A stretch of DNA of 64,000 nucleotides from Sthenelais limicola (GCA_942159475.1 OW804094.1:11064386-11128385), one strand, 5' to 3'; positions 1 to 9,962 are shown, counted from the stretch's first letter. Numbers and translations: made by a program. Notes: generated by a model not told the origin, from the sequence alone.

Positions 1-333
1 AATCGCCCCTAGTAAAGATAAGAGTGGTTTGTTAAATAATGAATTCTAGAGTGGTTGGTGCCTCCTGACAGGGGACCAAGGGGCATAGTGATAGTGGGAT
101 GGTTTTTGATGGCATCATCTGGTGCTAGTGGTTATCATTGGGATCAATTATAAATGGTATTATGGTTTAGTGAAACAGTTAACTGCAGGTATGTATGGAG
201 GGGAAGGGCAAGGGTTGACATCAATGTTTGGAGGCGGTGTGTAAGATCGATATTAATAATACGCCCATTGTGGGCAGGAGCAGAACTGTGTTAGGTTAGG
301 GGAGGACTGGAATAACTACCCTTACTCCTGGTC
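1..333. other. non-coding, nothing recognised
   Basis: Mixed-composition DNA without a recognisable gene, repeat family member or RNA. Confidence 0.5.
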
Positions 334-727
334 TTGCTGCTCTTGTTGCTTCTCTTGCTCATATCCTCCTTCTCCTACTCCTGCTCCTCCTTTTCCTCCT
401 TCCCTTCCTCCTCCTTCTCCTCCACCTCCTCTTTCTCTTCCTCCTCCACCTCCTCTTTCTCTTCCTCCTCCACCTCCTCTTTCTCTTCCTCCTCCACCTC
501 CTCTTTCTCTTCCACCTCCTCCTTCTCTTTCTCCTCCTCTTCCTCCTTCTCCTCCACCTCCTCCTTCCCTTCCTCCACCTCCTCCTGCTCCTTTTCCTCC
601 TCTTCCTCCTCCTCCACTTCCTCTTCCTCCTTTTCCTCCTCCTCCTCCTCCTGCTCCTCCTGCTCCTCCTGCTCCTGCTCCTCCTCCTCCACTTCCTCTT
701 CCTCCTCCTCCTCCTCCACCACCTCTC
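334..727. repeat. CCT/TCC-rich microsatellite
   Basis: Nearly pure pyrimidine on the + strand, built from CCT, CTT and CCA triplets. Because units are multiples of three it is open in several frames (Ser-rich on +, Glu- or Arg-rich on -). Composition alone explains the open frames. Confidence 0.9.
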
Positions 728-990
728 CAGTTCTAGTCTAGCTCCCCCTACCACACCCCCTAATATACTCTGCCTTTATAATAATATATATAAGCAAGAG
801 TAATTATATTGTATTGTATGTTTACCACTGCCTCCCTACTGTACTAATTACACGTGTATACTGTAGCTAATGTACACCACTCTCCCTCTATAGTCACCAG
901 TAGCTACTGCTGTAGGATTAGCTAATCTCTGCCACACCCACATGCAACAATCAATAACACATTGTAGCATTGATCAACCACAAGGCCATC

Positions 991-1196
991 CATCTCTCTC
1001 TGTCTGTCTGTCTCTCTGTGTTTCTGTCTCTGTCTCTCTGTCTGTCTGTCTGCTGTGCATGTCTGTCTGTCTCTCTTTCCCTCTGTCTCTCTCTGTCTTT
1101 CTCGCCTGGTCTCTGTCTGTCTCTCTTTCTCTCTCTGTGTCTGTCTCTCTATTTCTCTCTCTATCTCTATATCTCTCTCTGTCTCTCTTCCTCTCC
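991..1196. repeat. CT / TCTG microsatellite
   Basis: Alternating TCTC and TCTG units with few interruptions. Confidence 0.9.
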
Positions 1197-1297
1197 TCTA
1201 CACTGTTGTATTCTAATATACATCCTGTCAATATTAGATGCAGATTTCTATGCGCTAGCCCACATTCCCCTTCTTATGTGTTTGGATTTGTATTTTA

Positions 1298-1512
1298 TAG
1301 ATCTTTATTATATGCGCATTCCATATGAGAGGTGTAATAAGTGGGGTGCTATGAAAATATTCATATGTTATGTGTACTGTATAAACTATTTCGTCACCAA
1401 GTCGGCTACTTTTTTCAGATTTTACACATCAAGTTTTATGCCCATATAATAAATATAGAATGTAACTCACCTGTAAATTTTCGATTATTGCCGGCTCGTT
1501 CCATTCTCTCTA
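1298..1512 (+). repeat. dispersed repeat D, copy 1
   Basis: Closely matches 28790-29222: both begin near TTATTATATG(C/T)GCATTCC and end near GCCGGCTCGT(T/C)CCATTCTC. Copy 2 carries about 180 bp of extra sequence in the middle. A partial inverted copy lies at 52190-52250. No coding capacity was seen. Confidence 0.65.
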
Positions 1513-1640
1513 TATATCACAGATTGGATGAAAGTTTTCTGAGTTTGTTTTCTTTACTTTTCGTACTTGTGTCATGTGATCAGTTCACCAGGCATGCGCA
1601 CTGGAGCTTATGAACTCTGAGATATTGAGCTCTCTCTTTG

Positions 1641-1654
1641 CCACCAGGGGGCAG
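1641..1654 (+). promoter_or_regulatory. CTCF-like core motif
   Basis: CCACCAGGGGGCAG matches the bilaterian CTCF core at every position I can compare. Binding is not shown. Confidence 0.4.
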
Positions 1655-1767
1655 TGAATGAATTGTTTATCAGGGCCGGAAGTAAGTCTCATCCCCAACC
1701 TAGCCAGCCTTAACCTTAAACCTCGTCATTTGCCTTTTCTCACATTTCCCTCAGGTTAGTCGTCACT

Positions 1768-1960
1768 CTAGGTAGGGCCAAACACTCAGATCAGATAAGA
1801 ATGGTTTGTCAGCCTACTTGGCTAATCGGTTTCCTGGCCTTTTAAAGGCGTTTTAATGGGAATATAATGACATTTTGCGTTCTAATGGAATTATAATGGC
1901 GGTTTGAGGCGAGAGGCTTTTCCCTCCATTTGAAGGGACTCTCTCTACTTTGGGCCTGGA
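1768..1960 (+). mobile_element. MITE family C, copy 1
   Basis: Matches 31023-31221 (same orientation) and 9963-10172 (inverted). Ends are short inverted repeats around AGGYCCAAA. The interior contains ATCAGATAAGAATGG and GCGTTTTAATGGGAATATAA. Non-coding. Confidence 0.7.
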
Positions 1961-1994
1961 CGAGTCGTCTTGATATTGCAGCACTATTCTTAGG

Positions 1995-2175
1995 TTCAAT
2001 AGGGGATTTGCATGTGCCACAGCGTATGTCTATTACAGTGCATGCTGGGATAGATTCTGTTGAAATCTGATATACAAATATTTTGCAACATTTTTATCGA
2101 AAATTGCAAGAATGTTGTCACCAATATCACAGCTTGCATAAATGTCCCAATGTCCCATTGTACCGTAATATTGTT
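1995..2175 (+). mobile_element. MITE family B, copy 1 (3' truncated)
   Basis: Starts with CAATAGGGGATTTGCATGTG, the family B end, and follows the family interior (AAATCTGATATACAAATATT). The opposite end is missing. Confidence 0.65.
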
Positions 2176-2379
2176 CGGAAATGACAAGAGCTTGATGAAG
2201 ACGGTGGAACATATTGGAGTTTAGCTTCGTTAGGCAAATATGTCACCGTGTCAATAGGGGATTTGCATGTGCCACTACACATGTCTATTACAGTACATAC
2301 CCAGTCCTGGCTTCAGCCCCACAGCACTTCACCACAAATTGCTAAGGTTTCAGAGAACAGGGCTCTAGAAGCTTGTTTT

Positions 2380-2381
<2 letters not shown>

Positions 2382-2459
<78 letters not shown>
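2382..2459. repeat. (GT)n microsatellite, about 39 units
   Basis: Uninterrupted TG dinucleotides. Confidence 0.98.
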
Positions 2460-2462
<3 letters not shown>

Positions 2463-2872
2463 GCTTAGATTGCCTAGACTATATGCAATCGGCCAAAATC
2501 GGCCACAAAATCAACTTCAGACCCAGGACTCTACTGGAATAGATTCAGTTCAAATCTGACATACAAATATTTAGCAACATTTTTGTGGAAAATTTGCAAG
2601 GATTTTTTTTACTGATATCGTAGCTCGTGTAAATGACCTATAAAAACCAAATGCATCATGGGAAATGTGAAATCTTGTGTTAGCGAAACATGTATAAAAC
2701 GCATGCCAATTGACAATAGAGCACTGATAATTATACTACAACTGAATGGGTTATTCACTTTGAGTGGGAAGAATACACCCATTTAATAGTTTGTTCATTT
2801 CTGTAGCGTTGTATAAAGAGATGGAATTACCGCATTGTAAGCGTGTCTGGTTGGTCTATATCCCGTCATTGA

Positions 2873-2880
2873 TGACGTCA
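2873..2880. promoter_or_regulatory. palindromic CRE
   Basis: TGACGTCA, the full CREB/ATF palindrome, about 500 bp upstream of the glycosyltransferase ATG. The function is inferred from the motif only. Confidence 0.3.
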
Positions 2881-3014
2881 GACCAATCAGAGATGAGCTT
2901 ACTCAGCAGCGAGGCAGATTAAGAAAAACGTGGCGGTCGTGAACTGCTTCTGCCAGCCTATTACAAGCATAAGAATGACAATTTTCTATTATTTCCAAGT
3001 CGTAGTATAAAGAA

Positions 3015-3148
3015 AGAACTGTACTCGAGGTTGTTTACACTTAATTTTGCATCCAACTCACGACCTGCGGCCGCTTGTTGGATACAAAATAAAGTGTAAA
3101 CTCGAGCCATTGAATCACACTTGTAGTTCTAACCTCGAGTACAGTTCT
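3015..3148. repeat. nested inverted repeat / small hairpin element
   Basis: Outer arms AGAACTGTACTCGAGGTT and AACCTCGAGTACAGTTCT are exact reverse complements (18 bp). Inner arms (GTTTACACTTAATTTTG... and ...AAAATAAAGTGTAAAC) also pair. A GCGGCCGC lies near the tip. It sits inside MITE-B copy 2. Confidence 0.75.
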
Positions 3149-3313
3149 GTCTAATTATTCCATGCTGAAGATAACATGTTTTCTATAGATCTTACACTGT
3201 ATCATTAGTCCCATAATTCCATGTGAATCAAGATTCAAAATGGCGTCTATGCAACTCCCCTATTGACCTATAATCCTTCCAAAAAGGCCTTGAAGAAAGC
3301 TCTTGCACCGATG

Positions 3314-3322
3314 TATATATAT
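3314..3322 (+). promoter_or_regulatory. possible TATA box of the GT31 gene
   Basis: TATATATAT about 55 bp upstream of the chosen ATG at 3375. It would place transcription start around 3340-3350 with a very short leader. Weak evidence: the region is AT-rich. Confidence 0.25.
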
Positions 3323-3374
3323 TATATGCGCCAATCCCACATGTCCAAATTCCCCATCGTCACTGCATGGGAAG

Positions 3375-6300
3375 ATGGACCTGTTACAGAAAGGAACACG
3401 GCTTTGTATCCTGTATTTTGTGATCTTCATAATAGTGTACGTAGTTACTATCAGCATACAACACTGGGTAGTAAGGACTACAGTGGAACTCGCTGCACCT
3501 GATTCAACACCTCCAGCCATTCCAGCTGTGCCCGTTCCAGAACCCATTCCAGTACCACCCATTCCAGCACCGCACATTCCAGCACCACACATTCCAGCAC
3601 CACACATTCCAGCACCACACATTCCAGCGCCACACATTCCAGCACACATTCCAACACACATTCCAGCACACATTCCTACACACATTCCAGCACACATTCC
3701 AGCACCGCACATTCCAGCACATGTTCAAGCACATGTTTCAGCGCCTGTTTCAGCACACATTCCAGCAACCGTTCCAGCACCACACATTCCACCACCACCC
3801 ATTCCAGCAACCATTCCAGCACACATTCCAGCACCACACATTCCAGCACACATTCCACCACCACACATTCCAGCACCACACATTCCACCACCACACATTC
3901 CAGCACCACACATTCCAACACACATTCCAACACACATTCCAGCACCACACATTCCAGCACCACACATTCCAACACACATTCCAACACACATTCCAGCACC
4001 ACACATTCCAGCACCACACATTCCAGCACACATTCCAACACACATTCCACCACCACACATTCCACCACACATTCCACCACCACACATTCCAACACACATT
4101 CCAACACACATTCCACCACCACACATTCCACCACCACACATTCCAGCACACATTCCAGCACACATTCCAGCACCACACATTCCAGCACACATTCCAGCAC
4201 CACACATTCCAGCACACATTCCAGCACCACACATTCCAGCACACATTCCACCACCACACATTCCACCACCACACATTCCACCACCACACATTCCAGCACA
4301 CATTCCACCACACATTCCACCACACATTCCACCACACATTCCAGCACCACACATTCCAACACACATTCCAGCACACGTTCCACCACCACACATTCCACCA
4401 CCACACATTCCACCACACATTCCACCACCACACATTCCAACACCACACATTCCACCACACATTCCACCACCACACATTCCACCACCACACATTCCACCAC
4501 ACATTCCACCACCACACATTCCAGCACCCATTCCAGCACACATTCCAGCAACACACATTCCACCACCACACATTCCAGCACCCATTCCAGCACACATTCC
4601 ACCACCACACATTCCACCACACATTCCAACACACATTCCACCACCACACATTCCAGCACACATTCCACCACACATTCCAGCAACACACATTCCACCACCA
4701 CACATTCCACCACCACACATTCCAGCACACATTCCAGCACACATTCCACCACCACACATTCCACCACACATTCCACCACCACACATTCCACCACACATTC
4801 CAGCACACATTCCACCACCACACATTCCACCACACATTCCAACACACATTCCAACACACATTCCAGCACCACACATTCCAACACACATTCCAGCACACAT
4901 TCCAACACACATTCCAACACACATTCCAACACACATTCCAGCACCACACATTCCACCACCACACATTCCACCACCACACATTCCACCAACACACATTCCA
5001 GCAACACACATTCCACCACACATTCCACCACACATTCCAACACACATTCCACCAGCACACATTCCACCACACATTCCACCACCACACATTCCAACACCAC
5101 ACATTCCAACACACATTCCACCAACACACATTCCAGCAACACACATTCCAACACACATTCCACCAACACACATTCCAGCAACACACATTCCACCACACAT
5201 ACCAACACACATTCCAACACACATTCCACCAGCACACATTCCACCACACATTCCACCACACATACCAACACACATTCCAACACACATTCCAACACACATT
5301 CCACCACCACACATTCCAACACCACACATTCCAACACACATTCCACCAACACACATTCCACCAGCACACATTCCACCACACATTCCACCACACATTCCAA
5401 CACACATTCCACCACCACACATTCCAACACCACACATTCCAACACACATTCCACCAACACACATTCCACCAGCACACATTCCAACACACATTCCAACACA
5501 CATTCCAGTACCACCCATTCCAGCACCTAAGGCCATCTATTCTTCTGCTGAACCGTGGCTTTTCCAATCATTACCAGAAAACGAGGAAGAAAACAAATAC
5601 TACAGGTTTAGAAAGGAAATCATACATCCATTTGACTACAAATTCATCATAAATGGTTCCAATATTTGCGATGAGGACACAACTATGATTATTCTTGTGC
5701 ATTCTTTCTTGAAGAACATTGACAATAGAAGGGCAATCCGGACCACATGGGGTGGACTGGCCACGGGGTTTCCCTGGCCCAATCACCGCCCGATCAACGG
5801 GAAAATGAAGCTAGGATTTGTGTTCGGGGATCGGCCAAACTGGACCCAAGCTCTCCTTGAAGAAGAGGCACTGGTTGGTGGGATAATACAAGGCGATTTT
5901 AGGGACACCTATGAAAACTTAACACTTAAATCATTGCTTGGCTTGAAGTGGGTATTAGAATTCTGCCCACAGGTTGATTATGTTGTCAAGTGTGACGATG
6001 ATATGTTCATAAACATACCCTACCTTATGAACTTTCTCAATAGGAAAGCACCCATAAGGAGGGCTATTGTTGGACCTTACATTCTCGGTGCCAAACCCTA
6101 CCGAACTGGGAAATGGAAAATAGATCATTCCTCGTTCCCTCTGCCCAATTACCCTACCTATACAACTGGTGCAACTTATGTTATCACTGTCGATGTCATA
6201 GGAGAACTTTTTGAAGCCGCTAAATACGTTCCTCAAATATTCATAGATGATGTATATATCACAGGGATTCTTGCGCGGACTTTGGGGCTGTACCACGCCC

Positions 6301-6473
6301 GTCAGGAGGGGTTTGCTCGCTATATGGATCAGAACCCTTCCATATGTGACATTATTTTAGATAAAGTGTTCAGTGTACATAGAGTATTGCGCGATCGGCT
6401 GATGGATGTATGGCTGGAAATGTACCACACGTCCAAGGAAATGTGCATTGCTAAACTTTTGTTCTCACGATGA
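3375..6473 (+). CDS. GT31 beta-1,3-galactosyltransferase-like protein with giant His-Ile-Pro repeat stem
   Basis: Predicted 1032-residue single-exon type II Golgi membrane protein. Family GT31 enzymes transfer galactose or GlcNAc in beta-1,3 linkage from UDP-sugar onto glycans in the Golgi lumen. The ATG at 3375 has A at -3 and G at +4. The frame stays open further upstream, but no earlier in-frame ATG occurs after the upstream stop. Residues about 10-29 (LCILYFVIFIIVYVVTISI) are one hydrophobic signal-anchor. Residues about 60-718 are XHIP/XPHIP repeats (about 140 HIP). The catalytic part is about 735-1032: R786xxR789TTWG, an aspartate triad VKCDDDM at D874-D876 (metal/UDP binding), YPTYTTGATYV, and IDDVYITG at 958-965 (family ExDVyvG position). 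N-glycosylation sequons are N760GS, N822WT and N848LT. Family members are usually 310-420 residues, so the stem is the anomaly. The usual Cys of YPPYCSG is Thr here. The acceptor sugar cannot be deduced. Confidence 0.85.
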   Translation: MDLLQKGTRLCILYFVIFIIVYVVTISIQHWVVRTTVELAAPDSTPPAIPAVPVPEPIPVPPIPAPHIPAPHIPAPHIPAPHIPAPHIPAHIPTHIPAHIPTHIPAHIPAPHIPAHVQAHVSAPVSAHIPATVPAPHIPPPPIPATIPAHIPAPHIPAHIPPPHIPAPHIPPPHIPAPHIPTHIPTHIPAPHIPAPHIPTHIPTHIPAPHIPAPHIPAHIPTHIPPPHIPPHIPPPHIPTHIPTHIPPPHIPPPHIPAHIPAHIPAPHIPAHIPAPHIPAHIPAPHIPAHIPPPHIPPPHIPPPHIPAHIPPHIPPHIPPHIPAPHIPTHIPAHVPPPHIPPPHIPPHIPPPHIPTPHIPPHIPPPHIPPPHIPPHIPPPHIPAPIPAHIPATHIPPPHIPAPIPAHIPPPHIPPHIPTHIPPPHIPAHIPPHIPATHIPPPHIPPPHIPAHIPAHIPPPHIPPHIPPPHIPPHIPAHIPPPHIPPHIPTHIPTHIPAPHIPTHIPAHIPTHIPTHIPTHIPAPHIPPPHIPPPHIPPTHIPATHIPPHIPPHIPTHIPPAHIPPHIPPPHIPTPHIPTHIPPTHIPATHIPTHIPPTHIPATHIPPHIPTHIPTHIPPAHIPPHIPPHIPTHIPTHIPTHIPPPHIPTPHIPTHIPPTHIPPAHIPPHIPPHIPTHIPPPHIPTPHIPTHIPPTHIPPAHIPTHIPTHIPVPPIPAPKAIYSSAEPWLFQSLPENEEENKYYRFRKEIIHPFDYKFIINGSNICDEDTTMIILVHSFLKNIDNRRAIRTTWGGLATGFPWPNHRPINGKMKLGFVFGDRPNWTQALLEEEALVGGIIQGDFRDTYENLTLKSLLGLKWVLEFCPQVDYVVKCDDDMFINIPYLMNFLNRKAPIRRAIVGPYILGAKPYRTGKWKIDHSSFPLPNYPTYTTGATYVITVDVIGELFEAAKYVPQIFIDDVYITGILARTLGLYHARQEGFARYMDQNPSICDIILDKVFSVHRVLRDRLMDVWLEMYHTSKEMCIAKLLFSR
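3552..5527 (+). repeat. coding minisatellite, 12/15-bp units encoding (A/P/T)HIP and (A/P/T)PHIP
   Basis: About 2 kb of units ending CACATTCCA, mixed as 12-mers and 15-mers, all multiples of three, so array changes keep the frame. Unit identity is high at the DNA level, which points to recent expansion. A diverged patch at about 3718-3780 (AHVQAHVSAPVSAH) interrupts it. The same array is open in most other frames on both strands. Confidence 0.95.
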
Positions 6474-6494
6474 CTCCTCCTCCGACCGTAGGAC

Positions 6495-6509
6495 CCACGT
6501 TCCTCGTGG
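6495..6509 (+). other. small 3' UTR hairpin
   Basis: CCACG-TTCCT-CGTGG, a perfect 5-bp stem 22 bases after the stop codon. No known element was recognised. Confidence 0.35.
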
Positions 6510-6510
6510 A

Positions 6511-6692
6511 GGGGGTTTTCCGACGAAAATAAAGTTCAAAATACAGTTCAACCTAACCAAACAGATTGCTTGAATCAAGACAATACCAAATATACTCAGA
6601 TATACCTAGTATTCATCATTTTTCAGTCTAATTTAGCAGAATTGACTAAAAATGTAGAGCTGCCAATTGTACATTTTCTGAAAATCTGACCC
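6511..6692 (-). mobile_element. MITE family A, copy 1 (one end missing)
   Basis: Family interior, then TTGTACATTTTCTGAAAATC and TGACCC. It begins about 40 bases after the glycosyltransferase stop codon, so it lies in the presumed 3' UTR. Confidence 0.8.
6528..6533 (+). terminator. candidate poly(A) signal of the GT31 gene
   Basis: AATAAA 55 bases after the stop codon. The hexamer belongs to the MITE-A interior sequence (GAAAATAAAGTTCAAAATAC), which recurs in other copies. Confidence 0.5.
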
Positions 6693-6874
6693 ATATCATT
6701 CTCCAGGTACAAACCAATGAAGAGCTGTAGCACCCAGTGCTGATGTGTCTATTTCTAGTGGGAATACAAGTTATAATTAGACCTGGTATCCCTTGGTCCA
6801 AGTTGTCTTAAACTCACATCAATCTCATTCATTCTTGAAGCAGTGAACCGCAACAACAGTTCCTGACAGTATGT

Positions 6875-7097
6875 GGGTCAGTTTTTCAGAAAATGTACAA
6901 TTCAACTTCACCAATCCTCTCAAATAATCCAAATTTCAGGCGGAAATAAAGTTCAAGATACAGTTCAACCTAACCAAACAGATTGCTATTCTACATTCAA
7001 TGACAAATATTCATTGCTAATGAAATTGCAGCCTAATTTAGCAGAATTTACTAAATGTATACAGCTGCCAATTGTACATTTTCTGAAAATCTGACCC
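6875..7097 (-). mobile_element. MITE family A, copy 2 (complete)
   Basis: Both ends are present: GGGTCAG...AGAAAATGTACAATT and AATTGTACATTTTCTGAAAA...CTGACCC. The flank ATGT occurs on both sides (4-bp target-site duplication). Confidence 0.9.
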
Positions 7098-7534
7098 ATG
7101 TAGTCCCTGTATGGTTGACTACAGCTTGTAATAGTAATAATAATAGATTTGTATTTCTATATCTCATGTACAACCGGTGTTATACAATGTAGAATCAAAT
7201 TAAAGAATGTAACAAAATGTGTATAAATGTAATAAATGAAATAATCTCTGTGAGTGCCACATGTCTTGTTCGATTTCCTATTTTTTTAAATATATTTCCT
7301 TAAAATAACTCTCCAATCAGACCAGAACGCTTCAGCCTTTTTGGAGCCATGTTATTGTATATCCCCATCTTGTGACTTGGTCTATTAGAGTATCTGTATA
7401 AGATGGTTTGAAAACATATACAGGCCTTGACATGGTCAGTTTTTCATCAATAAAATTACATTTAGTATGTTTATACAGCAATCATCAGAGAATACATATA
7501 TGTTACAATAAGGCAAATAAATACATTGTCAGTT
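7098..7534. other. non-coding AT-rich spacer
   Basis: Contains several AATAAA/ATTAAA-like words but no gene or repeat family that I recognise. Confidence 0.4.
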
Positions 7535-7811
7535 ATGCACTTGTCAATTGCAACCCCCCCCCCCCTGGGGCGGGGGGGGGGTAAGGGGGAATGGTAGGGG
7601 AATATCAAGAGAAAATATGCCCCCACCCAGGCGGGGATTTCCCTTAGTTTACTGCTGTATCTAGGACAACATTAGTGATTGGGGATATACACAAATTTCT
7701 TTCCCTGGGGGGTGGGTGGGGGGGCGGGGATTTCATCATATTTCCCCACATGCCCAGGACACTCCTCCATACCCCGGGGGGGGGGGGTTGGGTTACAATT
7801 GACAAGTGCAT
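7535..7811. mobile_element. MITE family E, copy 1
   Basis: Inverted ends ATGCACTTGTCAATTGCAAC and CAATTGACAAGTGCAT. The interior shares GGGGATTTCCCTTAGTTTAC and CCCCACATGCCCAGGACA with 25727-26006. Poly-C/poly-G tracts at 7555-7580 and 7774-7788. Confidence 0.8.
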
Positions 7812-8117
7812 TATAATACAGTTAAGGCCATTGAGATATGTGTTCAGGGTCGTATATTGGGTGAGGAATATCCATGGTCTTCCTCCCACTGTTGTGTCTA
7901 ATTAGTTCTAGGGCAGGAAATAGGCTACATGTATAATACTGAATATATTCTCCTCATATTGTTTATATAATTGTCACTAATGGCTGTATTTTGTTGTTTC
8001 AGGTGAGGTCCATTCTACGGTATAATGATATTTATAACGGGACACAGATAAGTGATGTTCAGTCTTAAACTTGGCCCAACATTTATTACAAGTCTCAAAG
8101 TGTTGATAATCACAATA
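7812..8117. other. non-coding, nothing recognised
   Basis: No gene, repeat family or RNA seen. Confidence 0.4.
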
Positions 8118-8301
8118 GGGTCTGATCGTTAGAAAATGTACAATCGGCAACTACACATTTTGTAAAATCTGCTAAATTAGGCTGAGAAATGATATTTGGT
8201 ATTGTATTGATTCAGATGATCTTTCTGGTTATACTGAACTGTATTTTGAACCTCATTTCTGTCTTAAATTTAGGTTATTTGGAAGGATTGGATTGGTTGT
8301 G
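8118..8301 (+). mobile_element. MITE family A, copy 3 (3' truncated)
   Basis: GGGTCTGATCGTTAGAAAAT end followed by the family interior. The TGACCC end is missing. Confidence 0.7.
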
Positions 8302-8571
8302 AGAATGGGAGGGAATATATATAGAACATGTTGCAATAATGATTAATTACAATCTTTGTTATGTTTTTTTTTGTTTTTAGTCTTTGTTATGTTACTGTAT
8401 TGCTCAGATGTAGGAGAATTCTTTCTCGTTACTTCTAAAGTCAAGAATAGGCTTTATTGATATTCCAAAGAAGTGAGATATTTGACACCATAAATGCATG
8501 GCCCACATATTGCCTACATATTGCAAGCCCCCAGTAACCAACCCTTCTCCCTGCCTCCTCCTCCTGTGGTT

Positions 8572-8614
8572 GTTACCTAGTAACGCTCCTCCAGGGTCTG
8601 GGTTACCTAGTAAC
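8572..8614. promoter_or_regulatory. two RFX X-box palindromes 30 bp apart
   Basis: GTTACCTAGTAAC at 8572-8584 and again at 8602-8614. Each is a full inverted GTTACC/RGTAAC pair with a one-base spacer, which fits the RFX homodimer site. Confidence 0.4.
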
Positions 8615-8822
8615 GGTCACCTCTGCCCCTTGGTCAAGGGCCGCCCATAAATCTACCACTAATGACCCAACCCGGGCGATAAATGGGGACTTGGGTAATC
8701 AGTGACTCAGCAAAATGGGATTATGTTACTCAACTATGGTGGCCTTATTTACAACATCTGATTTCTGGCCCTATTCTGTCATTTCCTCCCCTAAGGTTTA
8801 CTATTTGGAAGGACCCATATTT

Positions 8823-9032
8823 GGGTCAGATTTTCAGAAAATGTACAATTCTGCTTAATTAGGCTGATAAATGAAGAATACTAGATATATCTGAGTATAT
8901 TTGGTATCGCATTGATTTAAAGTATCAGTTCTGTTATGTTAAACTGTATTTTGAAGCTCATTTCTCTCCTAAATGTGGGTTATTTGAGAGGATTGGTGGA
9001 GGTGAATTGTACATTTTTTTAAGTTCTGACCC
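8823..9032 (+). mobile_element. MITE family A, copy 4
   Basis: Both ends are present, flanked by ATTT on each side. Part of the left arm (the AGCTCTACACATTTAG segment) is deleted. Confidence 0.85.
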
Positions 9033-9962
9033 ATTTGCGGGCGAATTCCCAGGAATTATCAATTATTTTAATATTGAAAAGAAAATAGAAAATCATCTAC
9101 CAATTTTAACTAACAAGAGATTGAATTAAGCATAACATGAATAAAGTATTTGTGTATAAGAATTACAAGATATTTGAAGTATTTCTTTATCATTTTTTAG
9201 GGAAAAGTATGAAAAATGAGCTATAGCGCCCCCTAGCGGAACGGCATCATGTGCCTTGGATTTTAATTTTATTTCATTGGATTCCTTGTCCTGAAAAACG
9301 TAGAAATGGACACCAAAATCATTGTTCATTTATGTTAATTAGAACCAAAGTTACATTTATTGTTTGAATGGTCATCTTGGACGCCATCTTGAATTTTGGT
9401 GTGATAAAATAATTTAAAAAAGTGCAAACATTGATTTTTGAATTCTGCTCATTGAATGCATTAAAAGAAGTATGTTTGCAAATTTGCAAATTTTAACATG
9501 AATTCCACTCGGGAATCCTAGGGTCCATAAGATCATACAGTACCTCCTCCTTACTTTTATATAGTGTTGGCCCTCCCATTCCATATCCTCCTATTCCACC
9601 CTTTTGCGTCTGCTCCTTGGCCCCTACCCCTTCCCACCCTCCTCCCTCCCTCCATCTCCTCCTCCCCTTCCACCACTGTCTTAATCATATTACCCTCCCC
9701 TACTCCTGTCCATGTAACGCTGATGAGCTTATGTGCACTGCTGCTATGCATAATTAAGTTCAGTCCCTTCCAGCCTACTTATGGTTATGTCACCCTCAAA
9801 ATGGTTAAGTCACGTACATGTATACTTATAAATGTATACATGTTATGTTATGGTCTAATATTCATATGTATAACTACAGAGACGGAGAGAGAACAATAGG
9901 GAGAGAGGATGGTGTGTGACAGAAATGATAAGCAGAACTGAGAATGAAATGTTAAACAGTCT
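9033..9962. other. non-coding; one CTCF-like core
   Basis: No gene recognised. Contains a reverse-strand CTCF-like core (9225-9239) and a C/T-rich stretch at 9570-9700. Confidence 0.4.

Larger units (their letters stand above)
2250..3267 (+). mobile_element. MITE family B, copy 2, expanded composite
   Basis: Left end GTCAATAGGGGATTTGCAT and right end ATGCAACTCCCCTATTGAC are inverted repeats of one another with one mismatch. The family is normally about 350 bp (compare 24996-25346). This copy is about 1 kb because it contains a GT microsatellite and an unrelated hairpin element (3015-3148). Its right end lies about 110 bp before the ATG of the glycosyltransferase. Confidence 0.65.

Noticed and set aside
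3303..3374. Upstream extension of the glycosyltransferase frame to 3303
   Set aside because: The first codon there is TTG. The first in-frame ATG is 3375, which has a good start context and begins just before the signal-anchor.
3676..5567. Minus-strand frames of about 600 codons with VECVL, MCGG or WNVW repeats
   Set aside because: They are antisense to the HIP-encoding array, whose + frame continues into an intact GT31 domain. The antisense frames have no flanking conserved domain.
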